Assembly (NCBI GenBank): GCA_016763395.1
Contig: JAESTW010000081.1
Coordinates: 1-5,237, forward strand
Origin: Kofleriaceae bacterium
GTDB taxonomy: Bacteria > Myxococcota_A > Polyangia > Haliangiales > Haliangiaceae
Direction of reading: 5' to 3'
DNA: 5,237 nt
The position numbers and the translations under genes were made by a program. This document shows, piece by piece, positions 1 through 5,237 of the stretch. Position 1 is the stretch's first letter. Every line of letters starts with the position of its first letter. The notes beneath the pieces are model-generated. The model was not told the origin of the DNA. It saw only the letters and a program-made list of their open reading frames with translations, and did no database searches.

Positions 1-384
1 GGGCTCGTCTGCGCGCTTTTGGCCACTTGCCGAGAAACCCTCAACGAGCACTTCGTAGCAATTGGCGCAAAAGGTAGTACCGAGCATTGCGTGGCTCTGA
101 TTCTCTTGAAGTTCTGTCTTGCAGGTCTGGCAGCGCAACGTAGGAGGCCCAACGGAAAAGCGCATTGCTAGACCGGCGTTCTCTTCGGGCCCATCTACCG
201 TCAATTCGCGCTCGGGCTCAGTGACCTCGGGCGTGGTTATGAAATCGGCAGCAGTCGCGGGCTTCTTCTTTGCAGAAGCCTCCATCAACTCATCGAAGCA
301 CGAGAGGCAGAATGACCACTGGGCCACCTTCTTGGACTCCACTCCCTCAAGATCTGTTTCGCACTGCTTGCATCGTTCCGACAT
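1..384 (-). CDS. Duplicated zinc-ribbon protein, N-terminal part (runs off left edge)
   Basis: The frame opens at ATG 384 and stays open through 128 codons to base 1, so the C-terminus lies outside the window. Two four-cysteine units are visible: C5-x2-C8-x17-C26-x2-C29 and C85-x2-C88-x17-C106-x2-C109. They align with each other without gaps: a T-(D/E)-L follows the first pair by one residue, F precedes the second pair's first Cys, and an aromatic plus acidic residue follows the second pair. The units are therefore an internal duplication, joined by a Lys-, Pro- and Glu-rich linker (about residues 38-80). Each unit should bind one structural zinc. The C-x2-C-x17-C-x2-C spacing equals that of the DksA/TraR finger, but I see no other DksA similarity. 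No signal peptide or membrane segment is present, so it is probably cytoplasmic. An AAAGGA 8 nt before the ATG supports the start. It is transcribed away from the lipase gene. The function is unknown; nucleic-acid or protein binding is only a family-level guess. Confidence 0.82.
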   Translation of the reverse strand, partial: MSERCKQCETDLEGVESKKVAQWSFCLSCFDELMEASAKKKPATAADFITTPEVTEPERELTVDGPEENAGLAMRFSVGPPTLRCQTCKTELQENQSHAMLGTTFCANCYEVLVEGFSASGQKRADEP

Positions 385-392
385 AACGTTAT

Positions 393-398
393 TCCTTT
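393..398 (-). promoter_or_regulatory. Ribosome binding site of the zinc-ribbon gene
   Basis: On the minus strand AAAGGA lies 8 nt upstream of the ATG at 384. This is a normal Shine-Dalgarno match and spacing, and it fixes the start of the edge-truncated zinc-ribbon gene. Confidence 0.6.
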
Positions 399-516
399 CG
401 AAGGAGTCAGCCTAACGTGATTCTTCGTTGGGCGCGCTGCTTCAACGGGGGAATGCGCACAGCCGGACACGTCGACACGCGTTTCGATAAAACCGGAGGC
501 TCCCGACACCCGCCCC

Positions 517-546
517 TTGCGCTTTTCTAACTGGTTGGCTTATCCT
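517..546 (+). promoter_or_regulatory. Weak candidate promoter for the lipase gene
   Basis: TTGCGC (517-522) and TATCCT (541-546) are separated by 18 nt and match the sigma-70 consensus at 3 of 6 and 4 of 6 positions. Transcription would begin near 552-554, almost at the ATG at 558. That fits the absence of a Shine-Dalgarno sequence and would make the mRNA nearly leaderless. A perfect TATAAT at 554-559 overlaps the ATG, but it has no good -35 box and would start transcripts inside the gene. The evidence is pattern only. Confidence 0.2.
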
Positions 547-557
547 GAAACCGTATA

Positions 558-2285
558 ATGTTCATACCCGAGTCGATTCTACAGTGCGATCTATCAATTC
601 TTTCCTACCATCTGTATCACCAGTCGGTAATCTGGCCGCTTGATCCTTGGTACGACGTGATGACGAGGGGCCTCTCTGATCGTCGTAAGCTCTTCATGAC
701 TGCGGTGCACGACTGGTGCGATTCCATGGATCCAGCCGCGGGATATCGCGGTCCATCGCACGCCGCGTTTAACAACGCCTCGAACCGATCACTGGACCCA
801 GTGATTACAAGATACGACCAGCTCAATCCACGCTTGCCAGCGTTTACAGGCACAGCCGATGGCTACGTGAGTATGCAGACTCCAGCCTATATCACTGACC
901 GGATTAAAACCGTCGAGGTTGCTCAGTACAAGCAGGCCCCGCGAATGGGAGGTACTCCGCAGAACGCCGCCGTCGAGATCATAGAGGTATGCGATTACCC
1001 CGATGGTACCGACCACTTGATCGGCTTCGAAGGTGGCCACGGTCTCGTTGAGTTGAACACGGAGCCCGCGTGGAGCCTTATGGGCTTTGTCATGATGAGG
1101 AAGGACCCGTCCAACCCGGGCAAGCACGACATTCACATCGCCTTTAGAGGCAGCCGCAGCGGTGGCAGCATTGCACGAACGATCGTTCAGGCGCTTGGCA
1201 AACACGGCAACCCCGACTGGGTGACTGACATGGCGAACTTCAAGGTGAAGAACGAGTGGGTTAGCAAAGAAGGCAAGGTGGGTAAGGGATTCTCCTACGC
1301 CCTGCAGACCTGCGGCGGCACAATCTACCAAGCCCTCAAGCGGCTGAATCAAATCTACGGACCGCCGCGCACCATCACAGTCACTGGACACAGCCTGGGC
1401 GCGGCGATGTCAAGCCAGATGGCGCTGGCGATGGCCAAGGGCACGTTCTCAACCCACCTTAGGCATGCTCTGCCGAGGTGGCCTTTAGACAAAATTCGCT
1501 ATGTCGGATGGGCACAACCCACATGCGGCAGTAGCGAGTTCGCCGCAAACTGGAAGCGTTCTGTGAGTGGTTGTTTCTACTGGGTCAAGGGCGACAGCGT
1601 CGTTACGATTGGCGAGGGGTCGAGCAAGGGAGTCGGGATGGCGTCGCAACACGGCGGTGAGAGCATCAGGTTTCCCAAGCCGCCCGGTGCCAAAGAGAAC
1701 CCACATGAGATCTTTCTAGCCCGCGCTGCCGTATTGCTCGACCTTGCTGGCAAGGGGAAGTTTCTTGACGCAAGGCTCAGTGGAGTCACGCCTTGGGCCC
1801 GATACAAAACCTTCCTCGACTTGGTTGAGGGAAACGCCATCTCTTACAAATACAAGACTGCGGCACCAGCGGCTCACATCACACAGAAGAACATACGGAG
1901 TGTGCTCAATGGCTATAAAGTGACCCGTGGCTTCGACAATCTCTTCATGCTGCTCAAGGTCGTCGCTCTCGATCCGAAGGCGTACAAGAAGCCGAAGATC
2001 TTCCAGAAAGCTGCCGCGCGACAGTCCAAATCTGAGGCGGCCGAAAGAGCAGCGCGCAGATTGCACTCTGTAGGCTGGGTAGCTAGCGGCAAGAGCAAGC
2101 AAGAACTGAAAACCGATGTTCTCGATGTTCTCGTGGCGGAAATCGCTATGGCAGAGAAGATCCAAGGATCGAATACGGCGAAGTACCTTGGCCTGGGTTT
2201 GGCGGTGAATGCCTTCTCGCGCTCGAATCTAGAGTGGAGTGATCTCAAATCGAGACCGGCAATTCTCAAGTGTCTTGATAGCTAG
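558..2285 (+). CDS. Class 3 lipase-type alpha/beta hydrolase, putative effector
   Basis: A 575-aa protein with a Lipase_3 core at about residues 165-390. It shows the AFRGS strand motif (195-199), DWVTD (220-224), a GF pair (244-245) and the nucleophile elbow GHSLG (277-281) with Ser279. The probable catalytic Asp is D346 in a KGDSVV context, and the probable His is H365 in QHGGES; H383 is a second candidate. The family hydrolyses lipid esters (triglycerides or phospholipids); the substrate here cannot be told. The core is flanked by about 160 unrecognised N-terminal residues and about 185 C-terminal residues, the latter Lys/Ala-rich, so the protein is about twice the size of simple secreted lipases. 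There is no signal peptide or membrane segment; it is either cytosolic or exported by a specialised system. An in-frame TGA at 546 leaves ATG 558 as the first possible ATG, but no Shine-Dalgarno is seen. ATG 657 (M34) is an alternative start. The TAG stop lies inside the inverted-repeat element, so the native C-terminus may have been altered. Confidence 0.88.
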   Translation: MFIPESILQCDLSILSYHLYHQSVIWPLDPWYDVMTRGLSDRRKLFMTAVHDWCDSMDPAAGYRGPSHAAFNNASNRSLDPVITRYDQLNPRLPAFTGTADGYVSMQTPAYITDRIKTVEVAQYKQAPRMGGTPQNAAVEIIEVCDYPDGTDHLIGFEGGHGLVELNTEPAWSLMGFVMMRKDPSNPGKHDIHIAFRGSRSGGSIARTIVQALGKHGNPDWVTDMANFKVKNEWVSKEGKVGKGFSYALQTCGGTIYQALKRLNQIYGPPRTITVTGHSLGAAMSSQMALAMAKGTFSTHLRHALPRWPLDKIRYVGWAQPTCGSSEFAANWKRSVSGCFYWVKGDSVVTIGEGSSKGVGMASQHGGESIRFPKPPGAKENPHEIFLARAAVLLDLAGKGKFLDARLSGVTPWARYKTFLDLVEGNAISYKYKTAAPAAHITQKNIRSVLNGYKVTRGFDNLFMLLKVVALDPKAYKKPKIFQKAAARQSKSEAAERAARRLHSVGWVASGKSKQELKTDVLDVLVAEIAMAEKIQGSNTAKYLGLGLAVNAFSRSNLEWSDLKSRPAILKCLDS

Positions 2286-2302
2286 CAGCCCGTGGTGAAA
2301 GT
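2281..2302 (+). repeat. Left terminal inverted repeat
   Basis: The arm begins GCTAGCAG and ends GTGAAAGT. It pairs with 2427-2448, with mismatches only at arm positions 9 and 18. The lipase stop codon TAG (2283-2285) lies inside it. Confidence 0.75.
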
Positions 2303-2348
2303 CAGACCGCGTCCAAACCGGCGCTTTTCCGCCATCTCTGCGTTGCAA

Positions 2349-2380
2349 AACTTCGCAATACGCAAGGTATTGCTACAGTT
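2349..2380. other. Central hairpin of the inverted-repeat element
   Basis: GCAATAC (2355-2361) and GTATTGC (2367-2373) form a perfect 7-bp stem around a 5-nt loop. AACT (2349-2352) and AGTT (2377-2380) extend it after an internal bulge. There is no T-tract, so it is not a classical intrinsic terminator. Confidence 0.5.
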
Positions 2381-2426
2381 AGGCGCCTTGACCTGACTCA
2401 AAATCACTCAGTTTCGCTTGCAGTGC

Positions 2427-2448
2427 ACTTCCACCACGGACTGCTAGC
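2427..2448 (-). repeat. Right terminal inverted repeat
   Basis: This is the inverse of the left arm, read on the plus strand as ACTTCCAC to CTGCTAGC, with 20 of 22 positions complementary. It ends 7 bp before the stop codon of the CotH-like gene (2456-2458). Confidence 0.75.
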
Positions 2449-2455
2449 CATGACT

Positions 2456-3646
2456 CTATGGATACTCTCTGTCTAGGACATCGTAAAATGCATTCATGTG
2501 TTCTGCGTGAAGCTGTTTACCGTCCATATCCATTGGGTAGTCATTGAGAGTTGTTCGCAGAATGGGTTCTGCCGCCCGAAAGAACCTCACCGCTTCGTCT
2601 CGCGTTGCCTCGTCAAAATCGGTCTTACTCGGGAGGAGAAAGTATGCCGCTTGACGGAATAACAAAGGCTCATCTGGATACAACTCATCCGGCAATTGGT
2701 TTGCACGGTAGGGTTTTCCGGTTACAACCGAAGAAAGGTCAAAGTCATAGGCAACCGGTCGAAGCTCGCCACCATCCCCGACAAGAAAATGCATATTCCA
2801 CGGAGCCTGGGGCCCACTGGCAACCAAAGGTAGTTCCCAGTCCCAGTTGCCGATTAGGGCGTGAAGAAAATGTATCTTGGCTGCGAGAAGTCTGTTGACC
2901 TTGTCCGAGTCCGCTTGCCCCCACGCTCCCTCTTCTCTGAGGGCGAGCCCATACCGTTTCACCAAATTGTCCGCGTTGTCGAAGAGAAATGCCATTCGCT
3001 CAACAGTCCAACCCGTATTCAAACCCGTCGCTGAAGTGTCCGTGTACGTAATCAATGCTGGCCGAGTCCACTTGCTGGGCATATCTAGCTTGCGCATCAT
3101 TTGATAGATAAATGACTCGCGATACGCGGCCTTTTGGTTGCGCAGTCGGCCGATGATTCCCGTATCATCGTCGCCAAGGTCAGCACAATGAGTACCTATC
3201 TTGACCCGTTTCGCTTTGTAGAAAATACTATTCGCGCGCTCGTCATCGACAAAGGTAGAGATTTTCATTTTTGGGAAGGCGCACTCCTGCAAAGAAGAAT
3301 TCCCCCTCACTTTTAGCTTCACTTGCAAGACCACTTCGTTCCCAGCAGCGGTGTAACGCAACTCCCCTAAGAAACTTTCTTTGATACGTATAGGCGGGAA
3401 GAAACCGTCCGGTTGCCCAGCAAACGCGGCGTCAAACGCGGTTTGCATCGGGCCTGAGATGGAGATATTGATGGGTTCCTGGCTTTCCCAAAGAGGACTG
3501 GTGACCCTCTCGGATGAAGCGTCTGGAGTCATGGTACTGGCATCATCGGGGCTTGCTGGTGAAGCATCAGGCGGGCCACTTGATGAATTGCCGCATGAAG
3601 GTAAAATGATCGCAATTATTGCTGAGAAAACCGAGTAACTTCGCAC
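2456..3646 (-). CDS. CotH-like kinase-fold lipoprotein
   Basis: The frame is open from an ATG at 3760 (434 aa), but I prefer GTG 3646 (396 aa). That start puts a short lipoprotein signal peptide at the very N-terminus, with a hydrophobic run and lipobox LPSC (Cys18), followed by a P-D-A-S-rich linker to about residue 50. The ATG 3760 start would place 38 polar residues before the signal. A weak AGAG lies 7 nt upstream of the GTG. The body resembles CotH proteins. RGNSS (114-118) is followed by a Lys-containing strand; RNQKAAYRE (169-177) and the E of VERM (216) fit the N-lobe. GNWDW (266-270), N284 and DFD (301-303) resemble the catalytic and metal-binding loops of this atypical kinase fold. 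Predicted site: lipid-anchored outside the cytoplasm. The substrate is unknown; known CotH proteins phosphorylate spore-coat proteins, and many homologues are uncharacterised. Base composition looks lower in GC than its neighbours. The gene is convergent with the lipase and divergent from the ADP-ribosyltransferase. Confidence 0.68.
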   Translation of the reverse strand: MRSYSVFSAIIAIILPSCGNSSSGPPDASPASPDDASTMTPDASSERVTSPLWESQEPINISISGPMQTAFDAAFAGQPDGFFPPIRIKESFLGELRYTAAGNEVVLQVKLKVRGNSSLQECAFPKMKISTFVDDERANSIFYKAKRVKIGTHCADLGDDDTGIIGRLRNQKAAYRESFIYQMMRKLDMPSKWTRPALITYTDTSATGLNTGWTVERMAFLFDNADNLVKRYGLALREEGAWGQADSDKVNRLLAAKIHFLHALIGNWDWELPLVASGPQAPWNMHFLVGDGGELRPVAYDFDLSSVVTGKPYRANQLPDELYPDEPLLFRQAAYFLLPSKTDFDEATRDEAVRFFRAAEPILRTTLNDYPMDMDGKQLHAEHMNAFYDVLDREYP

Positions 3647-3685
3647 CAAGCTACTCTGCGTACAAATCGGTTCTGAATCAAGAAC

Positions 3686-3712
3686 ATTATGTAGTTTTGC
3701 AATTGGTGTTGA
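3686..3712 (-). promoter_or_regulatory. Candidate promoter for the CotH-like lipoprotein
   Basis: On the minus strand CATAAT (3691-3686) matches the -10 consensus at 5 of 6 positions, and TCAACA (3712-3707) matches the -35 at 4 of 6. The 15-nt spacer is short. Transcripts would start near 3680, downstream of the ATG at 3760 and upstream of the GTG at 3646, which supports the shorter gene model. Confidence 0.25.
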
Positions 3713-3833
3713 GGCTTGATCATCTTGTGATGTGCTGTCCGGGATGCTGTCACTTCGCAAGTAAAATCAAGATCGAAACCAGAGCACTCGCGGCCGCCCA
3801 AAAGGTTCGGGGGGGACGCAGCAACGCGGGGAC

Positions 3834-4838
3834 ATGGCGCGTTTGCTGAGGCCTGTGGTACGCTCGCCGACCATGTTAAGCAAAATGGAGAATCTGAAAC
3901 TCAGAGCTTTGACTGCCCTGGGAGGCAAGCCGGCCCGCAAGAAATACATCGAAAAGCTCGGCGAGACGTACCGTGACGGGTTTCTTGAGTTTCCCTATAA
4001 AGACAACATGATGACGTGTCCGAGTGGGGCAGCGGGCAAGGTTTTTTGGCGCGGAGATACCCGGCCTCCACGAGACATCTTTGCCAGTGGTTTTAAGGCG
4101 GCGAAGAGGCACAATGGCACTTGGGTCAACACCAAACCTACCTCCATGGTGTGGCGCGGCTACGATGAACTCGACGATGTTCTCCAGCCCTCCGGAGTCT
4201 GCGTTGCCAAGGACATTCGAGGCGCAGCCTTTCTGCCTCTCGAAGGAGACGACGACGAGACTTGGATTTACGGGATTCGCGCCGAGAACACGGTGAACTC
4301 GTACGCACTGCAACAGGTCATCGATATGGCAGAGCGAGGGCGTTACGGATTCACCTCATGGGAGGAGTTCAACCGCTATCAAGTGGACTGGCGGGACAAC
4401 AAGCGCTTTGGCTACAACCCCACTTACGATACTGACATCGCCACTTCGTGCGTTTGGCAGTTTGAGGAGCACGTCGTTCCAGAAATCCCCGCAGACGATG
4501 TCTTGGTCGCCATCAAATGCACCCGGACAATCCCCCTACAAGGGCCTCTACTCGATGGCGACGCGGCAAACCGGCTCTGGGGCATACGGTTTGCGCTAAG
4601 TGGCAAGATCCAGGCGCACTCGCGTGCCTGGTTAAAAACCACAACCTCAACCACCGTCTCGCCCGAAGGGCAACACGCCTCCAGTATTATAAATGCCTAC
4701 CTAGCAAGTGAGTATCCCAAGCCCAACGGCTACTACGTGAGCTACTTCGGTATTGTCCGTGCACAAGGGCAGTCCGTACACCAGCTCTCGCCGATTTGCG
4801 TGGAACAGGGAAAACTCTCAGATCGAGGCATGTACTGA
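3834..4838 (+). CDS. Pertussis-toxin-like ADP-ribosyltransferase domain protein
   Basis: A 334-aa protein with an NAD-dependent mono-ADP-ribosyltransferase signature. FWRGDTRPP (71-79) followed by an I-F-x-S-G-F helix (82-87) matches the first strand of pertussis toxin S1 and cholera toxin A1, giving R73 as the NAD-binding Arg. WIYGIRAEN (144-152) matches the S1 strand read as YIYEVRADN. QFEEHVVPEIP (209-219) aligns without gaps with the S1 stretch around E129, making E211 the catalytic Glu in a QxE turn. The central STS strand is replaced: the equivalent stretch GVCVAKDI (121-128) has no Ser or Thr, and no His is seen at the usual position after the first helix. The enzyme may thus be divergent or weakly active. 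About 68 N-terminal and 100 C-terminal residues are unassigned. There is no signal peptide, so it is cytosolic or exported by another route. The start is uncertain: no Shine-Dalgarno is well spaced for 3834, and ATG 3873 or 3885 would also keep the whole domain. The target is unknown. Confidence 0.75.
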   Translation: MARLLRPVVRSPTMLSKMENLKLRALTALGGKPARKKYIEKLGETYRDGFLEFPYKDNMMTCPSGAAGKVFWRGDTRPPRDIFASGFKAAKRHNGTWVNTKPTSMVWRGYDELDDVLQPSGVCVAKDIRGAAFLPLEGDDDETWIYGIRAENTVNSYALQQVIDMAERGRYGFTSWEEFNRYQVDWRDNKRFGYNPTYDTDIATSCVWQFEEHVVPEIPADDVLVAIKCTRTIPLQGPLLDGDAANRLWGIRFALSGKIQAHSRAWLKTTTSTTVSPEGQHASSIINAYLASEYPKPNGYYVSYFGIVRAQGQSVHQLSPICVEQGKLSDRGMY

Positions 4839-5188
4839 GGCTTGCGCATAGATGCGGCAGCGGCTAGCTCTCGAAAGTGCGCGCGGTCAATGATGTCGAG
4901 GTCTGTGTTGATGAGCGTTGCCTCGATCTGCCACTGCAGCTCGTCCATTGCTCTGCGCTTCCCCTTGTTGCGACCTTTCTTAATTAATGACTTCGTTGGG
5001 GTGTGAGATTTCCGCCACGCTCCGATAGCGTCCCGCAACGCCTCTTTGGCAGCAGTCTGCTGCTCGTCTGTGCGGTCTGGAGCGTGGCAGTCGGTAAGTC
5101 GCAGCTGAACCGTGCGGATCTTATCTCCCTCGGAGACGTTGCCGCCAAGTCCTGCCTTCGCGCGAAAGGCTACAAGTGTCATTAACAT
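4742..5188 (-). CDS. Unrecognised small basic protein, 148 aa
   Basis: I do not recognise the family. The start is well supported: GGAG lies 6 nt before ATG 5188, and a possible -10 box lies further upstream; a second ATG two codons later (5182) is less well spaced. The protein has a likely beta-strand N-terminus (residues 1-35), a predicted helix about 42-60, a very basic patch about 66-79 (K-K-G-R-N-K-G-K-R-R), and a second helix-rich part about 80-112. The last ~35 residues carry four cysteines, three of them within 6 residues. The cysteine-rich tail is encoded opposite the last 97 bp of the ADP-ribosyltransferase gene, so it may be only read-through of a gene whose conserved part ends near residue 115. 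No signal peptide or membrane segment is seen. The basic patch allows nucleic-acid binding, but this is a guess. An immunity role towards the neighbouring transferase is possible by position only, and the convergent arrangement argues against it. Confidence 0.6.
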   Translation of the reverse strand: MLMTLVAFRAKAGLGGNVSEGDKIRTVQLRLTDCHAPDRTDEQQTAAKEALRDAIGAWRKSHTPTKSLIKKGRNKGKRRAMDELQWQIEATLINTDLDIIDRAHFRELAAAASMRKPQYMPRSESFPCSTQIGESWCTDCPCARTIPK

Positions 5189-5194
5189 GGGCTA

Positions 5195-5198
5195 CTCC
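5195..5198 (-). promoter_or_regulatory. Ribosome binding site of the 148-aa gene
   Basis: On the minus strand GGAG sits 6 nt before ATG 5188. It supports that ATG over the one at 5182 and is the main evidence that this small gene is translated. Confidence 0.6.
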
Positions 5199-5221
5199 AA
5201 TCGGTTGCGGGATGGCGCCGC

Positions 5222-5227
5222 ATTCTA
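5222..5227 (-). promoter_or_regulatory. Possible -10 box of the 148-aa gene
   Basis: TAGAAT on the minus strand matches the -10 consensus at 5 of 6 positions and would start a transcript about 27 nt before the ATG at 5188. The -35 box would fall outside the window, so this cannot be judged further. Confidence 0.2.
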
Positions 5228-5237
5228 CCAGGGGGAA

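Larger units (their letters stand above)
2281..2448. mobile_element. MITE-like 168-bp palindromic element
   Basis: The ends are 22-bp inverted repeats (2281-2302 and 2427-2448) that match at 20 of 22 positions. Inside is a central hairpin (2349-2380) and a further complementary pair, GGCGC (2320-2324) with GCGCC (2383-2387), so the whole segment can fold as a nested stem. It has no coding capacity. It fills the gap between two convergent genes and begins at the last codon of the lipase gene, supplying part of that codon and the TAG stop. No clear target-site duplication is seen next to the ends. It could be a non-autonomous transposon moved by a transposase elsewhere, or a dispersed intergenic palindrome. 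It may also act as a two-way transcription barrier, though no T-run follows the stem. Confidence 0.6.

Noticed and set aside
119..415. 98-aa plus-strand open frame
   Set aside because: It is antisense to the zinc-ribbon gene, with no family resemblance or ribosome binding site; its length is explained by the opposite coding strand.
285..509. 74-aa minus-strand open frame
   Set aside because: It overlaps the zinc-ribbon gene on the same strand in another frame, has no recognisable motif, and the zinc-ribbon frame has a better ribosome binding site and conserved cysteine pattern.
789..1391. 200-aa minus-strand open frame inside the lipase gene
   Set aside because: The lipase frame carries the conserved catalytic motifs over this same DNA; the antisense frame shows none and is a codon-bias shadow.
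3421..3441. Two direct copies of CAAACGCGG
   Set aside because: They encode a short repeated D-A-A-F/F-A-G type stretch within the CotH-like lipoprotein and are only two copies, so no functional repeat is implied.
3809..3815. Run of seven G residues upstream of the ADP-ribosyltransferase start, considered as a phase-variation tract
   Set aside because: It is short, lies outside the coding frame 18 nt before the ATG and is not in a clear promoter spacer, so there is no good reason to infer slippage control.
4816..4840. CTCAG/CTGAG inverted pair near the ADP-ribosyltransferase stop, considered as a terminator
   Set aside because: The stem is only 5 bp with a long loop and no T-run, and it lies within the opposite coding gene.

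Overview
The window holds five genes with little operon structure. The lipoprotein has a linker rich in P-D-A-S after its lipobox cysteine. That linker style is common in Myxococcota surface lipoproteins, so a myxobacterium-like Gram-negative host is the best guess. This is inference only; no rRNA or core gene is present to confirm it.

Layout from left to right: (1) 1-384, minus strand, the N-terminal 128 residues of a gene running off the left edge, with two internally duplicated four-cysteine zinc-ribbon units. (2) 558-2285, plus strand, a 575-aa class 3 lipase-type alpha/beta hydrolase with long extra regions on both sides of the core and no signal peptide. (3) 2281-2448, a 168-bp element with 22-bp imperfect terminal inverted repeats and an internal hairpin. 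It is MITE-like, lies exactly between two convergent genes, and contributes the lipase stop codon. (4) 2456-3646 (open frame to 3760), minus strand, a CotH-like lipoprotein whose probable start is an internal GTG. (5) 3834-4838, plus strand, a protein with the RxD-RPP and QxE signatures of pertussis-toxin-type ADP-ribosyltransferases but without the usual STS motif. (6) 4742-5188, minus strand, an unrecognised 148-aa basic protein whose 3' end overlaps the transferase gene tail to tail by 97 bp.

Two toxin-type enzymes (lipase and ADP-ribosyltransferase) within about 4.3 kb, neither with a secretion signal, beside a surface lipoprotein and small unknown proteins and with a probable repeat insertion, look like accessory effector-type cargo rather than core genome. 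No secretion-system gene, adaptor domain or recognisable immunity gene is visible, so a joint role is a hypothesis. The most interesting item is the divergent ADP-ribosyltransferase. No tRNA, rRNA, CRISPR array, transposase or replication origin was seen. All gaps between genes are shorter than 300 bp.
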